Source: Methanobacterium sp. | GTDB lineage: Archaea > Methanobacteriota > Methanobacteria > Methanobacteriales > Methanobacteriaceae | Length of the DNA stretch: 9,780 bases | Direction of reading: 5' to 3' | Assembly (NCBI GenBank): GCA_003151535.1 | Contig: PLXT01000028.1 | Span: 1 to 9,780 of the forward strand | Shown here: positions 1 through 6,002 of the stretch, in pieces | Position numbering within the stretch: the first letter of the stretch is position 1 | Layout: the number at the start of each line of letters is the position of its first letter | The notes under the pieces: model-generated | Databases searched by the model: none | What the model saw: the letters and a program-made list of their open reading frames with translations, nothing else | What the model was told of the DNA's origin: nothing | Position numbers and translations under genes: made by a program

Positions 1-78
1 ACAAATAAATCCATTCTTTTCATAGGAGCAACATTCTTAAAGATACCTTTCTTTCACTTTTTTTAATATTTTTATGAA

Positions 79-140
79 CTTAAACTTAATCTAATCCCAG
101 CTAAAAATAAAATAGATAAGAAAAATTTGTTAAGTTTAAG
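79..140. repeat. 11-bp perfect inverted repeat with a 40-base loop
   Basis: CTTAAACTTAA at 79-89 is the exact reverse complement of TTAAGTTTAAG at 130-140. The right arm overlaps the stop codon (136-138) of the minus-strand ORF, so in the transcript this would be a 3' hairpin followed by T-rich sequence. The stem has only two G:C pairs and the loop is long, so a strong terminator is doubtful. Confidence 0.3.
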
Positions 141-390
141 CACAAGAAAGTCCAATAAATTGTATATTTTTCAAAATAACATTATTATTTACCTTTTTTA
201 TTTCGTGCTTAACATAATCCTCATTGAATATAGTATCAATCATACAACATAAGTTATTTATTATAAGCCTGTGGAATAGAGCAGATAAATTCAGAACGAA
301 ATCTCCAGTTAAATTACTTGCAGCTACAACTAAATTACACATACATACATAAACACATGAATAAATGAGCCTATCTACGAGTAAATGCAT
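136..390 (-). CDS. small hypothetical ORF, possibly a decayed or divergent histone-fold protein
   Basis: This is an 84-residue ORF that I do not recognise. It begins MHLLVDRLIY and ends FIGLSCA. In its favour, a clear TATA-like element (AGTATATATAGA on the minus strand, about 427-437) lies roughly 40 bases before the ATG, the right distance for a short-leader archaeal transcript. Against it, there is no Shine-Dalgarno sequence, cysteines are unusually frequent (7 of 84), and the surroundings are gene-poor and relic-bearing. Residues 24-41 (ASNLTGDFVL and on) can be laid against the end of the first loop and start of helix 2 of archaeal histones, with hydrophobic residues in phase, and a KH pair falls at 61-62, but this is weak. 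Its first ~80 bases resemble a segment beside the histone relic at 5884-5967. It may be a small real gene, a degenerating paralogue or a chance ORF. Confidence 0.3.
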   Translation of the reverse strand: MHLLVDRLIYSCVYVCMCNLVVAASNLTGDFVLNLSALFHRLIINNLCCMIDTIFNEDYVKHEIKKVNNNVILKNIQFIGLSCA

Positions 391-798
391 AGCTTTATAT
401 GTAAATCTGTTTGTGAAATGTTTGATCTATATATACTTGGCCAGAATCACTAGTTTAAGCTTTTTTCATAATTCTGAATTACATAATCAAGTTGTATATA
501 GATCTGTAAGCTTATAGAATGCTAAACATTAAAATAAATGTTATAATCTATCCTTGTATCTATACACTTTGGGGTAGGTGTAAGCACTCATTTATGATAC
601 TTTTGAAGTTTTTAATATCAAATAACACATTAGTTAGTCATCTTCCATTGCTAGGAGGAGTAAGTCTGTTTCTATATCGTTTTTGTAGATTCTTTTGGGC
701 ATTTAGTAACATTTTTTTGTATCCAATATTGGGGAAGTTGTGTTCGAGTTATAGTCTTTCTTTTCATTATTTTTTGAGTTATGTTTTCGTGGAGATTT
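391..798. other. gene-poor stretch, no supported gene
   Basis: Apart from the TATA-like element at 427-437 I see no supported feature. A plus-strand 95-codon ORF (519-806) has a skewed composition rich in F, L, S and Y, no ribosome binding site at its ATG and no recognisable motif, so I treat it as chance. On the minus strand, two runs separated by a stop (about 690 down to 545) read like ordinary protein (one contains KRYRNRLTPPSNGR, the next LTNVLFDIKNFK) and may be further debris of a dead gene. I cannot name it. Confidence 0.4.
427..437 (-). promoter_or_regulatory. candidate TATA box for the 136-390 ORF
   Basis: The minus strand reads CCAAGTATATATAGATC here. The TATATATA core lies 38-46 bases upstream of the ATG at 390, so transcription would start near 403-408 and leave a leader of about 15 bases. 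The match is good, but the region is very AT-rich, so chance is a fair alternative. Confidence 0.35.
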
Positions 799-1107
799 CT
801 AAGTGATGAATGTTCCATGATTCTTTTCTTATTTCATGGTAACTATTTCAACTTTAGCACCCTGAATCCAATTGTTATCTGTACACTCTGTTATTTATGC
901 GAAAACTTTCTTTATTCCTTAAAGAGTTCAAAAAATCAACTCTTTCCCAAATACTAGGTACTCCTAATGAACCCTCCACATCATGATGTATCTTAAAACT
1001 TGTTCTTTGTGTGTTTTAGAACCATTATATCTCACATGGGAAATACAACAATCCTCCAATTGACCATTAATCACCACTTTTATATTATATATTTCAATAT
1101 TAATCAT
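799..1107 (-). pseudogene. wreck of a small gene, loosely DUF3892-like
   Basis: Three minus-strand reading frames join end to end into one protein-like sequence. Frame one runs from the ATG at 1107 and contains VVINGQLEDCCISHVRYNG and EQVLRY. It shifts near 982-988 into frame two (HDVEGSLGVPSIWERVDF, then NSLRNKESFRINN), which stops at 875-877. Frame three (TDNNWIQGAKVEIVTMK, from 882) is stopped by TAA at 829-831 and would continue EKNHGTFIT to a TAG at 799-801. The order of elements (ISHVRYN near the start, W-x-R plus a helix, a central F, then W-x-x-GAKVEIV and FIT at the end) recalls the small single-domain DUF3892-type proteins. That family call is from memory of the pattern and tentative. 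That the region is a broken gene is better supported, because unrelated frames would not give a continuous globular-looking sequence at both junctions. The only alternative I see is sequencing error at both sites plus the stop. Confidence 0.55.
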
Positions 1108-1232
1108 TTAAAACATATTACCTGTAAATATCCCTTCCAATTATTACGTTCAATTAATTAATTTATAAAGTAGTTTTCGGTAATCTAATGGCATATAAAG
1201 TTATTTTATAATTATTAGTCATTATGAAATAT

Positions 1233-1241
1233 GTTTATATG
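1233..1241 (+). promoter_or_regulatory. candidate TATA box for the SLC13 gene
   Basis: GTTTATATG (TTTATAT core) is preceded by a purine-rich GAAATATG that could serve as the BRE. Initiation about 25 bases downstream (near 1262-1266) would leave a leader of about 40 bases carrying the strong ribosome binding site at 1294-1300. A second TATA-like string, CATATAAAG at 1192-1200, is a weaker alternative. Confidence 0.45.
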
Positions 1242-1293
1242 ATAAAAAGTCATTAAGTAATCTGTTTGTCAATCTAATAGAATTAATAAACAA

Positions 1294-1300
1294 AGGAGGT
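1294..1300 (+). promoter_or_regulatory. strong ribosome binding site that decides the SLC13 start
   Basis: AGGAGGT is a full Shine-Dalgarno match. Six bases follow (ATAAAA) and then CTG at 1307, which is in frame with the long ORF. No ATG, GTG or TTG lies in frame between here and TTG at 1340, which is about 40 bases from the site and too far to be served by it. The site therefore points to initiation at the CTG. Confidence 0.7.
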
Positions 1301-1306
1301 ATAAAA

Positions 1307-2683
1307 CTGAAACTAAGTTTTAAGAATTTAGGAATTCCATTGGCTATCATAGCTTTTATATTAGTTATGTTGGTTCCAACACCGGGTTTGGCTTATTCGG
1401 GTCATGCTGCAATTGCCCTATTAATCTTTGCAATTATCATGTGGGCAAGTGAAGCACAAGTTCTGGCAGTAACATCGTTGATGCTAATGTTTTTACAGCC
1501 TCTACTAGGTATTCAAAATTTCACTCAGGCAGCTATTGGATTTGCTAACCCTATCATCTTCTTGATGATTGGAGGATTCATCTTGGCCGTTGCCATAGGT
1601 AAAAGTGGACTTGCAAAACGTTTCACTTACTGGATGTTGCAGAAGGTTGGTACAAGTCCAAGTATGAGTATCTTTGCCGCAGTTTTCTCTACAGGTCTTC
1701 TTTCGGCTTGGATCGAAAACGTAGTTGCATTTGCTATGTTACTGCCAATTATCAAGACGATCATACCATTGTTTGGTGTGAATGATGCTGAAAAGGGTAA
1801 CAGTAATTTTGCTAAGGCAATGGTATTAGGTGCGTCATACGGTTCATTAGCAGGTGGATTTGGTACAGAAATTGGTACTGCACCAAACTTAATGGCAGCA
1901 GCATACACTCACTTACCCTTTGTTAACTGGATGGTCTTCGGATTTCCCCTTGCCATTATACTACTATTCGTAACATGGCAATTGTTAAAAAGGGTTTTCC
2001 CTCCAGAAGTGGAAGGAGTTATAGGTGGACATGAAACATTAACCAATGCAATGAGTGTAATGGGTTCTATTACAAGAACAGAGAAGATTACAGCCGCTAT
2101 TCTATTCTTTACTATAGGATTATGGGTTACAACTGGCATTACTGGTCTTGACAGTTATTCTGTTGCTTTGATCGGTGCTGCTTTGTACTTTGTAACAGGA
2201 GTTATAGACTGGAAAGATGCCCAAGAAGGAGTAGATTGGGGATTAATAATCTTCTTCGGAGGAGCACTATCCCTTGGAGCTGCACTTCTAAATACAGGTG
2301 CCGCATCATATATTATAACTCATTTGATCGGTAGTCTAGGCGGAAATGTATCAACACTTACCATAATGCTCTTGTTGATGGTTATTGCGGTGATTTTCAC
2401 TCAGGTTATGTCAAACATTGCTCTAGCAGCAATTTTAGTGCCACTTGCAGTAACATTAGCAGCTGCTCAGGGACAACCTATAGGAATTTATGCTGTACCT
2501 GTTGCTATCTCATGTTCGCTATCGTTCATGTTCCCAATGGCAGATCCAACAGTAGCAATGGCATACGGAACAGGCTATGTAAATATCAAAGAGATATTAA
2601 AAGCAGGAATACCAATGGTTGCAATTGGAATAATCATAACCATAATAGTAATGCTTACAATAGCCAAACCATTCCTAGGATAA
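1307..2683 (+). CDS. SLC13/DASS-family anion permease with atypical substrate loops
   Basis: An integral membrane secondary transporter of the ArsB/NhaD-CitT superfamily, probably Na+-coupled uptake of a small anion (dicarboxylate, sulfate or similar); the substrate cannot be read from sequence. From CTG 1307 it is 458 residues, normal for the family. The added N-terminus (MKLSFKNLGIP) gives a short basic cytosolic tail before the first hydrophobic helix, as expected; a TTG 1340 start would remove that tail and has no ribosome binding site. Landmarks in 458-residue numbering: two inverted-repeat halves, the first with WIENVVAFAMLLP (around 136) and GTEIGTAPN (186-194), the second with WGLIIFFGGALSLGAAL (311-327), VMSNIALAAILVP (from 367) and PMADPTVAMAYGTGYV (410-425). 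The first SNT signature has become ENV, the second SNI, and the usual late TPPN has become ADPT, so substrate or coupling ion may differ from classical members. The gene is monocistronic or loosely linked to the stress-protein gene 130 bases downstream. Confidence 0.85.
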   Translation: MKLSFKNLGIPLAIIAFILVMLVPTPGLAYSGHAAIALLIFAIIMWASEAQVLAVTSLMLMFLQPLLGIQNFTQAAIGFANPIIFLMIGGFILAVAIGKSGLAKRFTYWMLQKVGTSPSMSIFAAVFSTGLLSAWIENVVAFAMLLPIIKTIIPLFGVNDAEKGNSNFAKAMVLGASYGSLAGGFGTEIGTAPNLMAAAYTHLPFVNWMVFGFPLAIILLFVTWQLLKRVFPPEVEGVIGGHETLTNAMSVMGSITRTEKITAAILFFTIGLWVTTGITGLDSYSVALIGAALYFVTGVIDWKDAQEGVDWGLIIFFGGALSLGAALLNTGAASYIITHLIGSLGGNVSTLTIMLLLMVIAVIFTQVMSNIALAAILVPLAVTLAAAQGQPIGIYAVPVAISCSLSFMFPMADPTVAMAYGTGYVNIKEILKAGIPMVAIGIIITIIVMLTIAKPFLG

Positions 2684-2746
2684 AAACAAAAATAGTTTGA
2701 AAATTAATTTGTAAGAAACTACATAATTCTGCAAATTAATAATTTA

Positions 2747-2754
2747 TTTTTTTT
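2747..2754 (+). terminator. oligo-T tract after the SLC13 gene
   Basis: Eight consecutive T residues lie 64 bases after the stop codon, inside a longer T-rich run (about 2743-2756). Oligo-T tracts without a strong hairpin are the usual archaeal transcription end signal. The adjoining TTTAAATT (about 2751-2758) could double as a weak TATA element for the next gene. The AT-rich background lowers certainty. Confidence 0.4.
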
Positions 2755-2813
2755 AAATTGTATCATAACCAAAATTATACTTCGGAAAAAAAATCTTTGG
2801 AGGATGTATCAAT

Positions 2814-3260
2814 ATGAATAAAAAAATATTATTACCTACAGACGGTTCAAAAAATGCAGAAAGAGCAGGCGAATACGCCATATCCCATGCAGATTTAACC
2901 GGTGCAGATATAATTGTTTTATACGTAATCGACACAGATTATTTGAACGCAGTAATCCAACCCGATGTCCGGAATGATCTAGATAAAGAATTAAGGGCAG
3001 ATGGAAAAAAAGCAGTTGAAACCTTTAAAAAACAACTTGAAGAAAGCCAATGCAATGGTACATGCCAAAATATAGAATTCAAAGTGTTAGTTAAAGAAGG
3101 AAAACCCGCCGACACCATCCTTAGAACAATTGATGAAGAAGGAGCCGACCAAGTAGTAATGGGAAAATCCGGTAAACAAGGCTTAGAAAGATTTTTACTC
3201 GGAAGAACAACAGACCAAGTAGTAAAAGAAGCAAAAATACCTGTTAACGTAATATCATAA
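2814..3260 (+). CDS. universal stress protein, single UspA domain
   Basis: A 148-residue soluble cytoplasmic protein of the nucleotide-binding UspA family (MJ0577-like, alpha/beta fold, usually a dimer). It opens with strand KKILLPTDGS, whose D10 is the conserved adenine-contacting acid. The ATP-binding signature G-x2-G-x9-G-(S/T) lies at G117, G120 and G130, but the residue after the last glycine is R131 and not S/T (T132 follows). The length is typical for one domain. Two cysteines form a CxxxC pair (C80, C84) in the loop before strand 4. The ATG is fixed by TTGGAGGAT about 9 bases upstream. Universal stress proteins often lie beside transporter genes and in some cases bind or regulate them. 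Here it sits between an anion permease and a potassium system, so regulation of one of these is a reasonable guess only. Confidence 0.9.
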   Translation: MNKKILLPTDGSKNAERAGEYAISHADLTGADIIVLYVIDTDYLNAVIQPDVRNDLDKELRADGKKAVETFKKQLEESQCNGTCQNIEFKVLVKEGKPADTILRTIDEEGADQVVMGKSGKQGLERFLLGRTTDQVVKEAKIPVNVIS

Positions 3261-3271
3261 CTTTAATATTA

Positions 3272-3281
3272 GAATATATAA
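3272..3281 (+). promoter_or_regulatory. candidate TATA box for trkA-trkH, flanked by a 10-bp direct repeat
   Basis: GAATATATAA lies in the 73-base gap between the stress-protein gene and trkA. Initiation about 25 bases on (near 3303-3306) would leave a leader of about 30 bases containing the GGGAGGA ribosome binding site at 3323-3329. The ten-base string TAATATTAGA occurs just before and overlapping it (3264-3273) and again just before the ribosome binding site (3313-3322), so it could be a repeated operator half. Both strings are AT-rich. Confidence 0.35.
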
Positions 3282-3333
3282 TAAATTAGGGGCTATTACG
3301 AAATTAAAGTATTAATATTAGAGGGAGGATAAA

Positions 3334-3987
3334 ATGTATATTGTGATAATGGGTGGGGGTAGAATGGGGCGGAATTTAGCCTCTTTATTAGTTTCTGATG
3401 GCCTTGATGTTACAATGATTGAAAATGACCAAGGATTGTGTAATATTGCCTCTTCAGAACTAGATGCTATGATAATCTGTGGAAATGGTACAAATGGTAA
3501 AGTTTTACAAGAAGCAAATATAGGAGATGCAGATGTTTTTGTAGCAGCTACAGGAAATGATGAGGTAAACTTATTATCATGCATCCTTGTAAGAGAATAT
3601 AAGATTCCTAAAATAATTGCCAGAGTTAGTGATATTACCCATTCTCGTGCATTTAAAGAAATTGGGATTGACTCGGTAGTGAGTCCAGAATTAACCACTG
3701 CAAGTTATGTTGAAAAATTAATAATAAGACCTAAAATAGCTGATTTAGTAGTGATGGGTAAAGGAGATGCGGAATTAATTGATATCAAGTTAGAAAACGA
3801 AAAAACTATAGGTAAAACAGTGGGTGATATTAGTCCTAACGATAATTTTATAATAGTAGCAGTATACGAAAATGGCAATCTACTGATTCCAAAACCTGAA
3901 ATGGTCTTAAAAAAGGGCATGAAAATCTCTATTCTCGTTAAAGCTAAATATGCCCAAAAGGTAATGAACAGATTCACAAATTTATAA
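3334..3987 (+). CDS. trkA: TrkA/KtrA-type regulatory subunit of potassium uptake, single RCK
   Basis: A 217-residue peripheral membrane protein that forms a ring under the TrkH/KtrB pore and gates it according to bound NAD(H) or ATP/ADP. The N-terminal Rossmann RCK domain (about 1-120) carries the dinucleotide loop G7-x-G9-x-x-G12 (MGGGRMG) after strand YIVIM. An acidic residue, E30 in VTMIEND, at the end of strand 2 favours a non-phosphorylated nucleotide such as NAD(H). CGNGTN (49-54), VAATGNDEVN (70-79) and IARVSD (95-100) are further family landmarks. The C-terminal TrkA-C domain covers about 137-217 and ends in GMKISILVKAK before a short basic tail. The single-RCK length matches archaeal TrkA and bacterial KtrA, not the doubled E. 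coli TrkA. The ATG is set by GGGAGGAT four bases upstream. trkH follows after 27 bases, which supports one operon. Confidence 0.93.
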   Translation: MYIVIMGGGRMGRNLASLLVSDGLDVTMIENDQGLCNIASSELDAMIICGNGTNGKVLQEANIGDADVFVAATGNDEVNLLSCILVREYKIPKIIARVSDITHSRAFKEIGIDSVVSPELTTASYVEKLIIRPKIADLVVMGKGDAELIDIKLENEKTIGKTVGDISPNDNFIIVAVYENGNLLIPKPEMVLKKGMKISILVKAKYAQKVMNRFTNL

Positions 3988-4014
3988 ATAATCAAGTCAA
4001 GGGGAATAATATTA

Positions 4015-5499
4015 ATGTACTCTATGGACAAAATGAAAAATGGAGAAGTAAGTTCTCTATTTCATTACACGGGGTTTATGTGTATTTTTTTAGGTCTTTT
4101 AATGTTATTACCCATTGTAGTTGCTCTTATTTATGGTGAAAGCAAATATATTTTACCTTTTTTTTATTCATCTTTTATCAGCATTATAATGGGAGTATTG
4201 CTTTTTAAGGGTTTTAAGAAGCAGGTTGATCTATCCCTTAGGGGTGCTATGGTTTTTTCTACTAGTATCTGGCTTGTTGCATGTGCATTGTCTGCTCTTC
4301 CATTTTATTTTTCTGGAGATTTATCATATTTAGATGGTTATTTTGAAGCCATGTCTGGTTACACTACTACTGGTTTTAGTATGTATGTTAATTTAGATAC
4401 TGCTGCATTTACTATGGATTTTTGGAGAGGGTTTATGCAGTGGTTAGGTGGGGTGGGGATCATTGTTTTGGCTTTAACCATCCTTTCATCACCTGCTGTT
4501 AATATTATGAGGTTGTACTCTGCTGAAGGTAGAGATGAAAGAATATTGCCCAGCATAAGACACACTGCGAGAACCATACTCAAAATCTATGTTTTATACA
4601 CAGTAATAGGAATTATCCTGTTTATAGCAGCAGGTATGCCAATTTTTGATTCTGTATTTTATACTTTCTCAGCACTTTCAACAGGCGGATTTGCCATGCA
4701 GAATGCTAGTCTAGCCTTTTATCACAGCATATGGATCGAGCTTGTCGCCATAATCATTATGATTATCGGTGCAACTAACTTTGCATTACATTATACTGTA
4801 CTTAAAGGAAATTGGAGAGAATACTTTAAGGATATAGAAACAAGAGTGTCATGGCCATTAATCATTATTGGTACCATCATTGTAGCAGTATACCTTTATA
4901 ATAGTCCATACTATGCCCATGATTTCCTACTATCTTTAAGATTATCTGTATTTCAAGTAGTGTCGGCAATAACAACTACTGGTCTTCAGACTTCTTCAGG
5001 TCAGGAGATAACGAATCAGTATGCTGGATTGGCAATATTTGTACTTACTTTACTTATGGTCATAGGTGCAGGTTCATGTTCTACAGGTGGAGGTATAAAG
5101 TGGATTAGAATTGGTATTATGGTTAAATCAGTTTGGTGGGAAATTAGATCATTTTTATTACCTCAAAGTGCGGTTATATCACGTAAAATTCATCATGTGA
5201 AGGAAGTTAAGGTTGATGACAATCTTTTAAAATTAACCGGGTTATTTGTATTTGTGTATCTAATGGTGTTTATAATAAGTAATATAATCGTAATGTTCTA
5301 TTATCCTAATGTTTCTCAAGTGTTATTTGAAGTTGCTTCAGCATTAAGTAATGTGGGATTAACATCATCATTAATTACAACTACATCACCAGTTATTGTT
5401 AAATTAACTTTCATAGCTGATATGTGGATAGGAAGACTTGAAATATGGCCTGTACTATTATTATTAGCCATAGGTGCAAGCAACATTATCCGAAAATAA
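4015..5499 (+). CDS. trkH: TrkH/KtrB-type potassium channel-like transporter
   Basis: The 494-residue membrane subunit that conducts K+ and partners the TrkA encoded just upstream. The four M1-P-M2 units of the superfamily are visible, each with its pore-loop glycine: SGYTTTGF (G120), ALSTGGFAM (G225), AITTTGLQTS (G323) and ALSNVGLTSS (G448). These four glycines line the selectivity filter. GAGSCSTGGGIKWIRI (351-366) matches the intramembrane gating loop of the third unit followed by its basic stretch. The C-terminal FIADMWIGRLEIWPVLLLL is the conserved end of the last M2 helix. Two extra helices before the first pore unit (about 18-66) fit TrkH more than KtrB. Start: AAGGGGAAT lies about 8 bases before ATG 4015; ATG 4024 in the same frame is possible. 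The chain is complete, with no missing landmark. Confidence 0.94.
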   Translation: MYSMDKMKNGEVSSLFHYTGFMCIFLGLLMLLPIVVALIYGESKYILPFFYSSFISIIMGVLLFKGFKKQVDLSLRGAMVFSTSIWLVACALSALPFYFSGDLSYLDGYFEAMSGYTTTGFSMYVNLDTAAFTMDFWRGFMQWLGGVGIIVLALTILSSPAVNIMRLYSAEGRDERILPSIRHTARTILKIYVLYTVIGIILFIAAGMPIFDSVFYTFSALSTGGFAMQNASLAFYHSIWIELVAIIIMIIGATNFALHYTVLKGNWREYFKDIETRVSWPLIIIGTIIVAVYLYNSPYYAHDFLLSLRLSVFQVVSAITTTGLQTSSGQEITNQYAGLAIFVLTLLMVIGAGSCSTGGGIKWIRIGIMVKSVWWEIRSFLLPQSAVISRKIHHVKEVKVDDNLLKLTGLFVFVYLMVFIISNIIVMFYYPNVSQVLFEVASALSNVGLTSSLITTTSPVIVKLTFIADMWIGRLEIWPVLLLLAIGASNIIRK

Positions 5500-5500
5500 T

Positions 5501-5518
5501 GTTATATAACGGGTTTTT
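5501..5518 (+). terminator. possible end signal after trkH
   Basis: One base after the trkH stop there is a perfect ten-base palindrome, GTTATATAAC (5501-5510), followed by GGGTTTTTCC with five T residues. The stem is weak and the T run short, so this is only a candidate. Confidence 0.25.
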
Positions 5519-5672
5519 CCAATGGTAAGGGATATATGGACTTTTTAAAGGTTTAAAAATCACGTGTGCCGTAATACATTTAACTGACAAAGTTACGATT
5601 AAACTGTTACTATCACCGTATATTTCTTTGAATAATTTTCTCATGTTTTATGGAATCCTATTTGGATTGAAT

Positions 5673-5680
5673 AAAAAAAA
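5673..5680 (-). terminator. T8 tract after the histone relic, minus strand
   Basis: Eight A residues on the plus strand give TTTTTTTT on the minus strand, 12 bases after the histone relic's stop codon. This fits the original 3' end signal of that gene. It could still end transcripts reading through from the restriction-modification genes upstream. Confidence 0.4.
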
Positions 5681-5692
5681 CTAGAAATTATA

Positions 5693-5868
5693 TTATTTTA
5701 TCTCTTTAACTGCTAATTCAATATCTGATGCGAGAATGGTTACTTTTTTAGCATGTTTTGCAAGTAACAATGCTTACTTTGTGGAGCATAGATGGTTTTT
5801 ATATCAAATTAAAGTTATAAGCTCTATTTGATGCTAGGATCTATAGCACACAACCCATAAACTGCCAT
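5693..5868 (-). pseudogene. relic of an archaeal histone gene
   Basis: The last 26 codons (5773-5693) read ALLLAKHAKK then VTILASDIELAVKEIK and a stop. This is the end of helix 2, loop 2 and helix 3 of an archaeal HMf-type histone: the family reads LAKHAGRKTVKASDIELA, and the spacing from KH to SDIELA is identical with no gap. The loop-2 RKT, which touches DNA, has become KVT. Just upstream an in-frame TAA (5776-5774) replaces a coding codon, and a one-base shift restores a serine-lysine before ALLL. The remaining N-terminal half cannot be aligned cleanly; ATGGCA at 5868, with AGAGGG before it, is a possible original start, but the distance to KHA (about 36 codons) is shorter than in intact histones (about 45), so bases are missing or the true start lay further up, toward 5967. 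The gene cannot make a working histone. Confidence 0.7.
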
Positions 5869-5883
5869 TGTTAACCCTCTACC

Positions 5884-5967
5884 AATTTACTTGCCGTAAC
5901 GACTAATCAAATCATTTATAAATGTATAAACATATGAATGTATGTAGCTATCTATCGATTTGTGCAT
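5884..5967 (-). repeat. diverged copy of the segment at 311-390
   Basis: Read on the minus strand, this segment and 311-390 align over about 80 bases with one small indel. The first 42 bases match at 29 positions ungapped, and after an offset of about 4 bases the strings AGTCGTTACGGCAAGTAAATT and AGTTGTAGCTGCAAGTAATTT match closely. Translated, both start MHxxxDxxI(H/Y)SxVY, and after the indel LVVTASKL here corresponds to LVVAASNL there. They look like two decaying copies of one ancestral sequence. This copy lies directly upstream of the histone relic and may belong to it. Confidence 0.4.
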
Positions 5968-6002
5968 CGTTTGAGATGATGTGGAATGGTAAGATTTATC
6001 AT

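Larger units (their letters stand above)
5500..5692. other. intergenic stretch after trkH, one doubtful small minus-strand ORF
   Basis: No established gene. A minus-strand ORF of 52 codons runs from ATG 5644 to TAA 5486 (starting MRKLFKEIYGDSNSLIVT). It overlaps the last 14 bases of trkH tail-to-tail. The composition is plausible for a protein, but there is no convincing ribosome binding site and I recognise nothing in it. The rest is AT-rich spacer with the T8 tract noted separately. Confidence 0.35.

Noticed and set aside
335..356. CATACATACATA-type tandem repeat as a microsatellite or CRISPR-like element
   Set aside because: Only about three short units lie within a frame shared with 5884-5967; there is no regular repeat-spacer structure anywhere in the window.
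519..806. Plus-strand 95-codon ORF rich in F, L, S and Y
   Set aside because: No ribosome binding site at its ATG, no recognisable motif, and it overlaps minus-strand debris; its low-complexity hydrophobic look is typical of chance frames in AT-rich DNA.
1627..1908. Minus-strand ORF inside the SLC13 gene
   Set aside because: It lies opposite a clearly coding, motif-bearing gene and has no motif of its own; it is a shadow frame.
1909..2139. Second minus-strand ORF inside the SLC13 gene
   Set aside because: Shadow of the permease reading frame, with no independent support.
3705..4031. Minus-strand ORF across the trkA-trkH junction
   Set aside because: It covers the C-terminal half of trkA on the wrong strand; trkA has full domain evidence.
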